The notes under the pieces were generated by a model. That model saw only the letters and a program-made list of their open reading frames with translations. It had not been told where the DNA came from and made no database searches. From Spartobacteria bacterium (GTDB taxonomy: Bacteria > Verrucomicrobiota > Verrucomicrobiia > Chthoniobacterales > UBA10450), in the NCBI GenBank assembly GCA_003134765.1, contig PLCM01000021.1, positions 57,275 to 121,274 of the forward strand: 64,000 nt of DNA, read 5' to 3'. How positions within the stretch are numbered: position 1 is the first letter of the stretch; each line of letters begins with the position of its first letter. The position numbers and the translations under genes were made by a program. Positions 50,971-60,086 of this stretch are shown here, piece after piece.

Positions 50971-51876
50971 GTGACTCGCGCGTCTAAAAATCCGCGGCCG
51001 TGCGTGGCGGGGATCTTCTGCGCTCTCGCATGGCTCGCATTTTCTGCGAGCGCGTTCCCCGCGGGTTTGAGCTTTGCTGGTGTACCTCTTACCCCTGGCG
51101 CCACGGTACGTGTGAGCGTGCCTTTGAGTGAGTTGGAGAAATCGTATGTCACGGAAGGGGGCAACGCCGTGCCGCCCTACACCGTGGCCACGCTGGCGGT
51201 CCCGCGCGGGTTTGATCCGAACAAAACGTGGCCGGTGCTGGTTGTGTTCTCCTCGAGCGATCACCTGTTTCCGAACTGGTTCGACATGGTGCGCTTATAC
51301 CGCGAGACTGCGCTCGCGGAAGGCTGGGTTCTTCTCACCGGCGATGGGCCGAAGCCGGCGCCGCGAGGGGATAGCTCAGGCTGGCGCGCCGGTCACATTC
51401 TGGCGGCGCTGGATGCGTTAAACCGAAGTTTCCCCGGCGCGAAGCAATGGCCGGTCGCGTGCGCTGGTCAATCGGGCGGCTCGAAACGGGCGAGTTACCT
51501 CGCGCCCCTTCTGGCGAAGGCCGGTTATCGGATTAGTGGAGTTTTTCTCGAAGGGATCACCCAGGAAGAAATGCCGCCGCTGCTGCAGCCGCCGACTGGT
51601 AATTACTGGGTAACGGCTAATCCCGGCGTGTGTTGCGAAGGGATCACGGACGGTTACCGGCGGTTTCAACCGGGCCGCAACTTCCGCCGCACTCCTATCT
51701 TCCTGAGTACCGGTCTCTTTGACAAAGTAGCCACGCCCGAACAACAAAGCGCCGTGGCAGAAACAATGCGTCGGGGCGGATTCACCAACGTTCGCCACGT
51801 GACCTTCCCGGGCGGTCATGCCGTGCTGCCCGCCCATGTCTTGGAAGCGCTTCGGTGGTTCCGAAAAGGATCGTAG
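50971..51876 (+). CDS. Alpha/beta-hydrolase (esterase-like), tandem copy 1
   Basis: 301 residues from GTG 50971, chosen because the second copy begins with the same MTRAS sequence; a TTG at 50935 is also possible. Signal-like helix FCALAWLAFSASAFPAGLSF. Core: WPVLVVFSSSDHLFPNWFDM, nucleophile motif GQSGG in ACAGQSGGSKRASYLAPLLA, C-terminal FPGGHAVLPAHVLEALRW with the likely His. Serine hydrolase of the PHB-depolymerase/esterase type; substrate unknown. Extra residues EEMPPLLQPPTGNYWVTANP relative to copy 2. Stop is 16 bp before copy 2, so one operon. Confidence 0.82.
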   Translation: MTRASKNPRPCVAGIFCALAWLAFSASAFPAGLSFAGVPLTPGATVRVSVPLSELEKSYVTEGGNAVPPYTVATLAVPRGFDPNKTWPVLVVFSSSDHLFPNWFDMVRLYRETALAEGWVLLTGDGPKPAPRGDSSGWRAGHILAALDALNRSFPGAKQWPVACAGQSGGSKRASYLAPLLAKAGYRISGVFLEGITQEEMPPLLQPPTGNYWVTANPGVCCEGITDGYRRFQPGRNFRRTPIFLSTGLFDKVATPEQQSAVAETMRRGGFTNVRHVTFPGGHAVLPAHVLEALRWFRKGS

Positions 51877-51891
51877 TTAAGTTGTGACCGG

Positions 51892-52725
51892 ATGACTCGC
51901 GCCTCTACAAATCCGCGCCAACACCTGACGAGGATTTTCTGCGCTCTCGCGTGGCTCGCATTTTCCGCGAGAGCGTTCCCAGCGGGTTTGAGCTTTGCTG
52001 GTGTGCCTCTTACCCCTGGCGCCACGGTACGTGTGAGCGTGCCTTTGAGTGAGTTGGAGAAATCGTATGTCACGGAAGGGGGCAACGCCGTGCCGCCCTA
52101 CACCGTGGCCACGCTGGCGGTCCCGCGCGGGTTTGATCCGAACAAAACGTGGCCGGTGCTAGTCGTGTTCTCGTCGAGTCAGAACCAAAATCCGAGCTGG
52201 TTCGACCTGATGGCCATCTACCGCGCGACTGCGCTTGCGGAAGGCTGGGTCCTGCTCGCTGGCGATGGGCCACAGCCACCTCCCCGCCTCGACAGCTCCG
52301 GCTGGAGGGCCGGTCACACTCTGGCAGCGCTGGATGCCTTGAACCGCAGCTTCCCCGCCTCGAAAAATTGGCCGATCGTGTGTGCCGGTCAATCCGGCGG
52401 CGCGAAACGGGCAACTTATCTCGCGCCGCTGCTCGCCGCCGGCGGCTATCGGGTCGCGGGAATTTTTCTCTCGGGAATGAACGAGGAGAGGATCACCGAA
52501 GCCTACCAACGATTTAAGCCGGGCCGCGACTTTCTCCGCACTCCTATTTTCTTAAACAGCGGAATGTACGACATGGTCGCCACGCCCGAGCAGCAAAATG
52601 CCGTGGAGAAGTCGATGCGCCGAACGGGATTCGAAAACATCCGGCACACGAGCTTCCCGGGCCGGCATGAGCTGCCGCCCGCCCGGTTGCTGGAAGGGCT
52701 CCGCTGGCTGCGCAAAGGATTGTAG
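51892..52725 (+). CDS. Alpha/beta-hydrolase (esterase-like), tandem copy 2
   Basis: 277 residues from ATG 51892. Same plan as copy 1: signal-like helix, KTWPVLVVFSSSQNQNPSWF, nucleophile GQSGG in CAGQSGGAKRATYLAPLL, FPGRHELPPARLLEGLRW with the likely catalytic His. The 179 bp at 51982-52160 match 51061-51239 in copy 1 with one mismatch by eye, much closer than elsewhere in the pair, so that part was recently copied between them. Confidence 0.82.
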   Translation: MTRASTNPRQHLTRIFCALAWLAFSARAFPAGLSFAGVPLTPGATVRVSVPLSELEKSYVTEGGNAVPPYTVATLAVPRGFDPNKTWPVLVVFSSSQNQNPSWFDLMAIYRATALAEGWVLLAGDGPQPPPRLDSSGWRAGHTLAALDALNRSFPASKNWPIVCAGQSGGAKRATYLAPLLAAGGYRVAGIFLSGMNEERITEAYQRFKPGRDFLRTPIFLNSGMYDMVATPEQQNAVEKSMRRTGFENIRHTSFPGRHELPPARLLEGLRWLRKGL

Positions 52726-52741
52726 CCGCGTCCGGGGCGAA

Positions 52742-54568
52742 CTAGCCGGAACCCTTCGATTTCACCCAGGCATCGACCAGCTGTTCCAGCATATCGAGCG
52801 GGAGCGGCCCATTCGTCAGGACGACGTCGTGGAATTGACGGAGATCGAACTTTGCTCCCAGCTCCTTCTTTGCTTTCTCGCGCAAATCGAGAATCCGGAG
52901 CATGCCGATCTTGTAGGCGGTGGCCTGGCTCGGCATGACGATATAGCGATTGATCGAGTCGATACAATCGGTCTCGGCATTCGGCGTGTTCTGTTTCAAA
53001 TAATCGATCGCCTGCTGGCGGGTCCATTTCTTCGAGTGAATGCCGGTATCCACCACGAGCCGGCCCGCGCGCCAGAGCTCGAGCGAGAGTCGCCCGAAAT
53101 CCGAATAGGGATCCTGATACATCCCGATCTCTTTCGGGGTTAGCTCGCTGTAGAGTCCCCACCCTTCCGTGTAAGCCGTGAAGCGCCCGCCGAACTTCCG
53201 GAACTTTGGAATGCCCTTCAGTTCCTGCGCGATCGCGATCTGCATGTGATGGCCCGGAATTCCCTCATGGTGCGCGAGGGATTCCAGCTCATAGGTCGGA
53301 TTGTTCTTCATGTCCGACAGGTTCACGTAAAACATTCCCGGCCGCGATCCGTCCGGCGCCGGTTGATTGTAGAAAGCCTTGCCCGCCGAGCTCTCCCGGA
53401 ATTTCTCCACCGCTTTCACCACAATATCGGCTTTCGGCTTGGTGATGAACAGCTCGTCGAGCCGCTTCTTCATATCGTCGACGATCTTGGTGGCCATCGC
53501 GAGATACTTCTGTTGGCCCTCCTCGGTTTGCGGCAGGTAGAACTGCGGATCTTCCCGCATGAATTTGAAGAACGCCTGGAGGTCGCCTTTGAAATGGACC
53601 TTCTCCATGATCTTGCGCATCTCACCGTGGATCCGCTCGACCTCTTTCAACCCGGTCTCATGAATTTGGTCCGCGGTCAGGTTCGTCGTGGTCGTCCGTC
53701 GCAACGCAAATTCGTAGAACGCCGCGCCATCCGGAAATTTCCAAGCGCCGGCATCGTCATTCGCCTTCTTCTCCTGCGCCTGCAACGCCGCGATGAGTTT
53801 CGTATACGCCGGCTTCACTGAGTCGGTCATCGCTTTGCGGGCATCGAGGATCAGGCGATCGCGGCCCACCATATCGACATCCTTCAGGGCGCCGACCTTT
53901 TTCGTGAAATCTTCCAGTAATGGGCTTGGCGGCCCCGCTTCCTCGAACGGCTGGCCCTTGATCACCTTCTGGCAGGCCTCGAGCACGAGTGGGAAAACGA
54001 ACTTCGGCGGGATCACGCCGTGCTCTTCGCGTTCCTTCAGGTTAGCGATCAGCTGGTCGAACAGCTTCGAGATGCTGTTAAGGCGGGCGATGTAAGCCTG
54101 CGCGTCCTTTTGGCTGTCGATCTTGTGGATGTTGATCAGGAACGTCGGGATCTCGGAGTGCACTCCGCCCATCTGGTTGACCGGATAATTATCGAGCCGG
54201 AACTTGAAGCCCTCCGTCTCGCGGTCCACTTGGAACTGGTAAAGATCGCAACTGAGCTGGGTCTGCTTATCCAGCTTCTCTTTCGGGAACTGGCGCTTCA
54301 GCTCCGCGAGATTTTTCTGCGCGGTTTCGAGATCGCGCTTGGCCGCTTCGTCCGAAATGTCGTTCCACTGGTCGTTGTGCGTCTTGATCCCAAGCGACGT
54401 TTCGATCTGCGGATGCGTCGCGACGAATTCGTCGAAGCACTTGTCGAGGAATTCATTCGCGCGCTTGGATTCGGAGCCGGCCTGGTCGGCCGGCGAGGTG
54501 GGCTCGGGCGCGGCGAGCAAGAAAGTCGAAAGCACGGAAATCAAAACGATCAGGAACTTCTTGTGCAT
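52742..54568 (-). CDS. DUF885 metallopeptidase-like exported protein
   Basis: 608 residues with signal peptide MHKKFLIVLISVLSTFLLAA. DUF885 features: NRSGEVHLE-type middle with YELESLAHHEGIPGHHMQIA (HExxxGHH, likely zinc ligands), YTEGWGLYSELTPKEIGMYQ, LWRAGRLVVDTGIHSKKW and MPSQATAYKIGMLRILDLR. DUF885 proteins are M32-like peptidases of unknown specificity. The gene converges with the second hydrolase copy. Confidence 0.88.
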   Translation of the reverse strand: MHKKFLIVLISVLSTFLLAAPEPTSPADQAGSESKRANEFLDKCFDEFVATHPQIETSLGIKTHNDQWNDISDEAAKRDLETAQKNLAELKRQFPKEKLDKQTQLSCDLYQFQVDRETEGFKFRLDNYPVNQMGGVHSEIPTFLINIHKIDSQKDAQAYIARLNSISKLFDQLIANLKEREEHGVIPPKFVFPLVLEACQKVIKGQPFEEAGPPSPLLEDFTKKVGALKDVDMVGRDRLILDARKAMTDSVKPAYTKLIAALQAQEKKANDDAGAWKFPDGAAFYEFALRRTTTTNLTADQIHETGLKEVERIHGEMRKIMEKVHFKGDLQAFFKFMREDPQFYLPQTEEGQQKYLAMATKIVDDMKKRLDELFITKPKADIVVKAVEKFRESSAGKAFYNQPAPDGSRPGMFYVNLSDMKNNPTYELESLAHHEGIPGHHMQIAIAQELKGIPKFRKFGGRFTAYTEGWGLYSELTPKEIGMYQDPYSDFGRLSLELWRAGRLVVDTGIHSKKWTRQQAIDYLKQNTPNAETDCIDSINRYIVMPSQATAYKIGMLRILDLREKAKKELGAKFDLRQFHDVVLTNGPLPLDMLEQLVDAWVKSKGSG

Positions 54569-54674
54569 GGTAAATGAAGGTTACGCGTGTATCCCGAGGC
54601 AGCAAACGGGACCGCGCAAGGGTTGCTATTGACAGGCCGCCTCCGGTTTGGTCAAACCGTCGGCGGCATTGGAC

Positions 54675-55286
54675 ATGAACGACTCCATCACGCAAATCAA
54701 AGACAACACCGGTAACCCGGCGCCGCTCGGCCTGCTCGGCTTTGGCATGACCACGGTGTTACTCAACTTTCATAACGCCGGTTTCTACGAGCTCAACAGC
54801 ATGATCCTCGCGATGGGTCTCTGTTATGGCGGCGCCGCGCAAATCATCGCGGGCATCATGGAATGGAAGAAAGGAAATACCTTCGCCACGACCGCTTTCA
54901 TTTCCTACGGCTTCTTTTGGTGGTCGCTCGTGGCCTTGCTCATCCTCGCCAAACTCGGCTGGGGTGCGCCGTCCAACGACAAGTCGATGGCAGCGTATCT
55001 CGCAATGTGGGGACTGTTCACCTTGGTCATGTTTATCGGCACGCTGCGGCTGAACCGGGCGCTCCAAATTGTTTTCACCACGCTCACGGTCCTCTTCTTC
55101 CTCCTCGCCTACGGCGATTTCACGGGCGCCAGCGCCGGCTTCAAACATTTCACCGGTTACGAAGGAATCTTGTGCGGCTTCTCCGCGATCTACGCCGGCC
55201 TCGCCCAGGTGCTCAACGAATTGTTCGGCAAAGTCGTGCTGCCGCTTGGCCCGGTAAAAAAAATAACGCCGCAAGGCGCAGCGTAG
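54675..55286 (+). CDS. satP: Acetate/succinate uptake transporter (GPR1/FUN34/YaaH family)
   Basis: 203 residues from ATG 54675 ([20 protein letters not shown]); the frame is open 27 bp upstream. The family signature [20 protein letters not shown] is at the N-terminus. Six membrane helices, including [20 protein letters not shown] and [20 protein letters not shown], and the internal [20 protein letters not shown]. Imports acetate in E. coli. Divergent from the DUF885 gene. Confidence 0.9.
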   Translation: MNDSITQIKDNTGNPAPLGLLGFGMTTVLLNFHNAGFYELNSMILAMGLCYGGAAQIIAGIMEWKKGNTFATTAFISYGFFWWSLVALLILAKLGWGAPSNDKSMAAYLAMWGLFTLVMFIGTLRLNRALQIVFTTLTVLFFLLAYGDFTGASAGFKHFTGYEGILCGFSAIYAGLAQVLNELFGKVVLPLGPVKKITPQGAA

Positions 55287-55376
55287 CTCGGAAGGGAAAG
55301 TCCGCCGGGCAGCCATTGTCGCCCCGAGCCGTAGGGGCTGCCGAAAGCCGGGTTAAGCCCCGGCGGACTCCTTGAA

Positions 55377-56495
55377 TTATGGCGCGGGAATTCGCTCCCG
55401 GATCGCCTTCGCGATCGGCATCATTGTCGGCGGATCCGAATTCATCAGCGTCACCGCGGTGTAACCTGATTCCGGGTACATTTCGAAATTCGCCGCGATT
55501 CCGGGTGAACCGCCATTGTGTCCGATACTGTGTTTGCCGCCCGCGTCATTGACGCCAAAACCATAACCGTACCGGCCCATCCCATGAGGGCCGTCCACTT
55601 TGCCCGTGGTGATGAGATTGGTTCGCTCCTGGTCGAGCAGCTTGTAACTCAGAAGCGCGCCCTGAAACTTCACCAGATCCGGCGCGGTGGAATAACCGCC
55701 GCCGGCCGGACCGCCTTTGACTTCGCGCGTATTCGTATTGTCATGGGCCTCGTCCGATAACTTGCCGTCCGGAGACATCCTCGAATAACCGACTGCGAGA
55801 TTCGGGATCTCCTTTCCCGGTTCATAAAAGCCGGTGTCGCTCATGCCTGCCGGCTTATAGATATGCTCCTGGACATAGCTGTAGTAATCCCGGCCCGAGA
55901 CCTTCTCGATAATGGCGCCCAGGACCATGTAACCCGAGTTGCTGTATTGAAATTTATCTCCGGGAGGAAACAAAAGAGGATCGGTAGCGAAGAGCGGCAG
56001 ATGCGCGGCCACCGTGAGCAGTTTCTCGCGCTGGGCCATGAATTTTTCGTTCCAATACATTCCCAGACCCGAGGTATGGGTCAGGAGCTGATGGATCGTC
56101 ACCTTTTCGGCGACCTCCTTGTTCGGATAATCGGTCAGATGTTTTCCGATTGTGTCGTTAAAAGACAATTTACCGGCCTGAACCAGCTGCGCGACGGCGA
56201 CCGCGGTAAACATCTTGTTCATCGACCCAAGGTTAAATTTGGTGTTCAGGTCGATGACGGCGTGTGTCGCCTTGTTCGCTATCCCGGCAGCCTTGCTTGC
56301 GACAGTTACTCCATCCTTCGCCACCAGGAGAACGCCGGAAAGCTTGTTGTCGTTGGGTAAGGAATCAAAGTAGCTCTCCAGTTCCTTGGCTGGGCCCGTC
56401 TCAACCTTCGTCGACGCGACGGGAATCGGCGATTCCGTCGAGGCGATCACTGCCGCGATCAATGTGGCCGTAACCACGATTGCCGTCCCTTTCAT
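55377..56495 (-). CDS. Class C beta-lactamase-like serine hydrolase
   Basis: 372 residues from ATG 56495 (MKGTAIVVTATLIAAVIAST signal); the frame open upstream of it runs through a palindrome. SxxK as SMNK in LGSMNKMFTAVAVAQL, Tyr motif FQYSNSGYMVLG, and a C-terminal SIGHNGGSPGIAANF HxG motif. Members are esterases, peptidases or lactamases; the sequence does not decide. Last gene of the minus-strand set sigma, anti-sigma-like, PDZ, hydrolase, but separated from the PDZ gene by a palindrome. Confidence 0.85.
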   Translation of the reverse strand: MKGTAIVVTATLIAAVIASTESPIPVASTKVETGPAKELESYFDSLPNDNKLSGVLLVAKDGVTVASKAAGIANKATHAVIDLNTKFNLGSMNKMFTAVAVAQLVQAGKLSFNDTIGKHLTDYPNKEVAEKVTIHQLLTHTSGLGMYWNEKFMAQREKLLTVAAHLPLFATDPLLFPPGDKFQYSNSGYMVLGAIIEKVSGRDYYSYVQEHIYKPAGMSDTGFYEPGKEIPNLAVGYSRMSPDGKLSDEAHDNTNTREVKGGPAGGGYSTAPDLVKFQGALLSYKLLDQERTNLITTGKVDGPHGMGRYGYGFGVNDAGGKHSIGHNGGSPGIAANFEMYPESGYTAVTLMNSDPPTMMPIAKAIRERIPAP

Positions 56496-56505
56496 TGGAT
56501 TCCTT

Positions 56506-56568
56506 GTTGCAGGGCGTCTCCGTCGGACGGCAATGCAGCTGAGGCGTTTCACAGAAACGCCCTACAAA
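56506..56568. repeat. GTAGGGCGTCTGTGTC-family palindrome
   Basis: Left agggcgtctccgtcggacgg, right gaggcgtttcacagaaacgc plus cctaca. Same family as 58922-58988 and 60554-60616. Confidence 0.65.
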
Positions 56569-56574
56569 TAATAT

Positions 56575-57762
56575 CTAGATGGAAACTATGTTCAGGTTCC
56601 GAACCGAGCGTGGGCAGCTCTGGAATGACACCTGTTGGATCGTGGCGCCGGAGACATCGACGCTGCTGTCGTCGCTGTCATTGCTATTGTCGTTGTCGTT
56701 ATCATTATCGTTGTCGTTCTCGTCGTTGGCGTTGTCGCTGTTCTCGTCATTGTCATTCTCGACGAAGGTGTTTGGAACGACAGTCGGCAGGTCCTTGTTT
56801 TCGAGCTTGTCATAACGCTGGCGCACATTGGCTGGCACCTTATCAAGGTCTTCCTTCGTTTCGACCGGTCCGCTGAACACCAGGCGGCCTTGCGGATCTT
56901 TCGCGGTCAGGATTTTTTTGCCATCCACCGTCTCGATCTTCATTTCGCCCTGCTCATCGGTGAACACGATGGTCGCCTTCCCCAGATCGATCGTCGTCGA
57001 TTTCATCGCGCCTTTGTCGCGGCTGAAGAGCCGCATCTCACGCGCTGATCGGCGCGCTTCATCCCGCGACCGTAGAGCTTCATCCCGGGCGCGCTGCGCC
57101 TCCGCGCGCGCCTGAGCGCGCGCTTCCGTCGTGGCGCGCATCGCCTCGCGCTGCGCGTTCTTTACTGTCTCCCGGATGGAGGGTCCAAGATTGTCCAGGT
57201 CGCTGAAGTCGAATTTCATGTCCTTCATCTTCTCGTTCATCACCTGCATCTTTTCATTCATGTCATCCATGTTGAACATGCCGTAGTCATGGTCGCGCTG
57301 GCGCACTTCCTTCTTACCGAGTTTCACCGTGACCTTGGTCTCCGCGTTCTTCCGCAGGATCGTTAAGGTAACGTTGGTCCCGTCCTGGTAGCTGCGCACC
57401 AGCTTGGAGAGCTGGTCTGGATCCATCAGGATCTGGTCGTTAAACATCTTGATGATGTCGTTCTGCTGGACTCCCGCAGCCGCCGCCGGACCATCCGGCA
57501 CTACGTAGTCTACGACGAGCCCGAAGCCCTTCTGGAGTCCGAGCTGCTCGCTCACCACCCGCGGCACGCTCGATGTTTCGACTCCCAGGAACGTCACTGG
57601 CACCTTGGGCCCACGGTCTTTATCCTTGTCCTTGTCCTTCGGTGGGATCGGCGGAATCGGCTGGTTAGGCGGGTTCGGTGGATTAGGCGGGTTCGGCTGA
57701 CTAAACCCGGTAATGGGAAGCAGCCCGAGAGCTGCGATGATAGCTAACGTTTTTGTTTTCAT
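56575..57762 (-). CDS. Exported PDZ-domain protein with Asp/Asn-rich tail
   Basis: 395 residues. Signal peptide MKTKTLAIIAALGLLPITGF, then an Asn-Pro-Pro/Ile-Pro-Pro repeat and Lys-Asp repeat. PDZ domain at about 55-150 (FGLVVDYVVPDGPAAAAGVQ, DIIKMFNDQILMDPDQLSKL). A long Arg/Ala/Glu-rich coiled coil (residues about 195-250), a beta-rich part (TIVFTDEQGEMKIETVDGKK), then an extreme acidic run of Asn/Asp repeats and a Cys-containing end. Second gene downstream of the sigma factor: sigma, anti-sigma-like, PDZ. Function unknown; the acidic tail could bind calcium. Confidence 0.8.
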   Translation of the reverse strand: MKTKTLAIIAALGLLPITGFSQPNPPNPPNPPNQPIPPIPPKDKDKDKDRGPKVPVTFLGVETSSVPRVVSEQLGLQKGFGLVVDYVVPDGPAAAAGVQQNDIIKMFNDQILMDPDQLSKLVRSYQDGTNVTLTILRKNAETKVTVKLGKKEVRQRDHDYGMFNMDDMNEKMQVMNEKMKDMKFDFSDLDNLGPSIRETVKNAQREAMRATTEARAQARAEAQRARDEALRSRDEARRSAREMRLFSRDKGAMKSTTIDLGKATIVFTDEQGEMKIETVDGKKILTAKDPQGRLVFSGPVETKEDLDKVPANVRQRYDKLENKDLPTVVPNTFVENDNDENSDNANDENDNDNDNDNDNSNDSDDSSVDVSGATIQQVSFQSCPRSVRNLNIVSI

Positions 57763-57786
57763 GGTTTATTTTTGGTTAAGGTAGAG

Positions 57787-58299
57787 TTACTGACCCGAAA
57801 TTGGGACGAGGGTTACTTCCTCTGTGGGATAAGAGACGCGGAGCGACGCGCCGGTCTTTGGGTTGTTCCATTGCATCGTCTCACGCTTTCTGGAACGCAG
57901 ACGCCGCATTGGTTGATCCACGCCCTCGGCAAAATGCAGGCCTTCGTCCTTCCGATCGTAAACCACCTGGGTCAACGCCGAGGGCACCAAGGCGTCATCC
58001 ACTTTCGCCTCTGGCGTGATCGGCGCCGGTGTCAGCAAGGCAAGACCCGTCGATTTCGATGGCCGGTCCACATTCATCCGGGCGAGAAGGAGAAACATCG
58101 CCGCCGCCGCGAGCCCGAGACCAAGCGCAATCCAATTCGGACGAAAGCTCCGGCGCTTCGGCAAAACGCCCGCGGTTGCCGTCCCGCGTCCGGCCGCTTC
58201 CTGCGCCAGGCTTATTTCAATCCGCGCCGCCAGGTCGGGCGAGGAAGGCCATGGACGCAGCTTCTTCAGTTCGGCTTCCAGTTCGGAAAAATCATTCAT
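57787..58299 (-). CDS. Anti-sigma-factor-like membrane protein
   Basis: 170 residues from ATG 58299, inside the last codons of the sigma gene (8 bp overlap), so translation is coupled. An N-terminal FSELEAELKKLRPWPSSPDL cytosolic helix, a basic stretch, one membrane helix (WIALGLGLAAAAMFLLLARM) and a C-terminal extracytoplasmic part. This is the layout of an anti-sigma factor, although no zinc-binding ZAS motif (HxxxCxxC) is visible. Its role is inferred from the position directly after the sigma gene. Confidence 0.7.
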   Translation of the reverse strand: MNDFSELEAELKKLRPWPSSPDLAARIEISLAQEAAGRGTATAGVLPKRRSFRPNWIALGLGLAAAAMFLLLARMNVDRPSKSTGLALLTPAPITPEAKVDDALVPSALTQVVYDRKDEGLHFAEGVDQPMRRLRSRKRETMQWNNPKTGASLRVSYPTEEVTLVPISGQ

Positions 58300-58789
58300 G
58301 GGCAACAAAATTCTTTTTCAACGACGCCAGGGCGTAGCGATAACGAGAGGCGGCCGTGTTCTGCGAAATTTCGAGCGCAGCCGCGATCTCCGCGAAAGTC
58401 AGCTCGTTCCAGATTTTCATGACCAGCACCTCCCGCTGTTGCACGGGCAGAAGATCGATGGCAGCAGCCAGCTCGCGCTGCGAGCCATCGTCGAAAGCAA
58501 ATTGCGGCTCGGTGATTTGCTCCATGTCGGCCGAAGCAGCGGCCTCGCGGCGGGCGCGGCGGCCGTCGCGCCGGAGAAGATCGAGCGCCACGGAGCGGAC
58601 GGTGGCGTAGAGCAGGCCGCGGTTCTCGATGGAATGCTGTTTGCGCCAGAACCGGACGAACGCTTCCTGGACGATGTCCTCGGCGTCTGCAATCGAGCGG
58701 ACAAACTGGCGGGCAAAGAGCACGAGCCCAGGACCCAGTTCCGCAAAACAGACTTTCCAATCTTCTTCATGAGTGACGACATCTTCCAT
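58292..58789 (-). CDS. ECF-type RNA polymerase sigma factor
   Basis: 165 residues. Sigma-2: FARQFVRSIADAEDIVQEAF VRFWRK-type core (D-A-E-D and QEAF), with LLYATVRSVALDLLRRDGRR. Sigma-4: IDLLPVQQREVLVMKIWNEL followed by TFAEIAAALEISQNTAASRY, the DNA-binding helix-turn-helix. Full length for the family. First gene of a set whose promoter should lie in 58790-58860. The following anti-sigma-like gene overlaps by 8 bp. Confidence 0.92.
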   Translation of the reverse strand: MEDVVTHEEDWKVCFAELGPGLVLFARQFVRSIADAEDIVQEAFVRFWRKQHSIENRGLLYATVRSVALDLLRRDGRRARREAAASADMEQITEPQFAFDDGSQRELAAAIDLLPVQQREVLVMKIWNELTFAEIAAALEISQNTAASRYRYALASLKKNFVAHE

Positions 58790-58865
58790 GACCTCTTAAC
58801 GGTCTTTTAATAACCCAACGCCGCCAAACGCGTATTTTGTCTAAAGTGCGCGAACAAATTTCCCC

Positions 58866-58988
58866 TTGGAGGGACGACCGCTGTGTCGTCCCACTAATCG
58901 AGAGAACGCGCTCGTCAGGAATTGTAGGGCGTCTGTGTCAGACGCCGTTCGGTCGCACAGATGGCGTTTCACAGAAAACGCCCTACAA
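58866..58988. repeat. Two palindromic elements upstream of alkD-like gene
   Basis: ggagggacgaccgctgtgtc (half element, 58866-58895) and the full ttgtagggcgtctgtgtcag to gcgtttcacagaaaacgccc element (58922-58988). The second is a copy of 60554-60616. Between the divergent sigma and alkD-like genes. Confidence 0.7.
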
Positions 58989-59059
58989 TCGGCTTTTCAA
59001 TCCATTTCAATCCTGTTAATCCTTTCCAATTCCAGCCGCGTTCTGGCGGGAAGAATGGT

Positions 59060-59767
59060 ATGACCGCAAAGGAAATTCTGGCGGAGCTGAAACCGCTGGG
59101 CAGCGACAGCTACAAGAAAGTGATGCTCAACCACGGCGTGAAGGAGCCATTCTTTGGCGTCAAGATCTCGGACCTGCAAAAGATCCAGAAACGCATCAAA
59201 ATGGATTATCGGCTGGCGCTCGACCTCTACGACACCGGGAACTACGACGCGATGTATCTGGCCGGCTTGATCGCCGACGATGCCCGGATGACGAAGAAGG
59301 ATCTGCAACATTGGATTGCGAATGCGATCCACGACCCGCTCGCCACTTCAACCGTTCCGGGGGTCGCGGCCGGCAGCCCGCACGGGTGGGAGCTGGCCAT
59401 GGAGTGGATCGACTCCAAGAACCCTCTCACCCGCGAAGCCGGCTGGGCAACGTTGCGCAGCCTCGTGTCCATCAAGGACGACTCCGAACTCGATCTGGCG
59501 GAATTGAAACGGCTCTTGGAACAGGTGCGAAAAACAATTCACCAGGCACCGAACGATGTGCGTTCCTCAATGAACTCGTTTGTCATCGCCATCGGTTCCT
59601 ACGTCCAACCGCTCACTGATGCTGCCCTCCAGACCGGCGAAAAGATCGGCCACGTCACCATCGACATGGGCAACACCTCATGTCAGGTCCCATTTGCGCC
59701 TGACTCCATCCGAAAAGTCCAGAAACGCGGTGCCATCGGGAAGAAGCGCAAGAGCGCGAAATGCTGA
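59060..59767 (+). CDS. DNA alkylation repair protein (AlkD-like)
   Basis: 235 residues from ATG 59060, preceded by GGCGGGAAG. All-helical HEAT-like repeats: MTAKEILAELKPLGSDSYKK, FFGVKISDLQKIQKRIKMDY, then DYDAMYLAGL, AMEWIDSKNPLTREAGWATL and FVIAIGSYVQPLTDAALQTG. The C-terminal GHVTIDMGNTSCQVPFAPDS, then a Lys-rich tail, is typical of the bacterial protein set annotated as DNA alkylation repair/AlkD-like. Glycosylase activity is assumed from family only. Confidence 0.8.
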   Translation: MTAKEILAELKPLGSDSYKKVMLNHGVKEPFFGVKISDLQKIQKRIKMDYRLALDLYDTGNYDAMYLAGLIADDARMTKKDLQHWIANAIHDPLATSTVPGVAAGSPHGWELAMEWIDSKNPLTREAGWATLRSLVSIKDDSELDLAELKRLLEQVRKTIHQAPNDVRSSMNSFVIAIGSYVQPLTDAALQTGEKIGHVTIDMGNTSCQVPFAPDSIRKVQKRGAIGKKRKSAKC

Positions 59768-60086
59768 CCGCGGTTTCCGTCGGCTCGGCGGGACTCGCCG
59801 CGACGCGTCCCCTTTATCTGACTTGCCCGCGCAACCGCCGGACGTGCGGAAGCACGTCCCTCCGGATGAGTGGTCCACAGGTTGCGCAGCCAATCTTCAC
59901 AGATTCAAAGAACAAAAATCTGTGGGAATCGAGGGCGCCGAAAATCTGCGGATAGAAACCGTTTCGTAATCGGCCAATCCCAATGGTCCGCCCGCCCAGT
60001 TTGAAACCCGGCCTCGTCTGACCATCGGCTGTGTTACGGCCGCAATCCGCGTTTGCAGGTCCCACCAAACGAAAGGAGTAGTCATC
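59768..60086. other. 319-bp spacer with small hairpins
   Basis: Contains ggacgtgcggaagcacgtcc (59838-59857) and cacagattcaaagaacaaaa followed by atctgtg, two short palindromes, but no open frame with a domain. The end is a clear RBS (aaaggag) for the SRPBCC gene. Confidence 0.5.
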
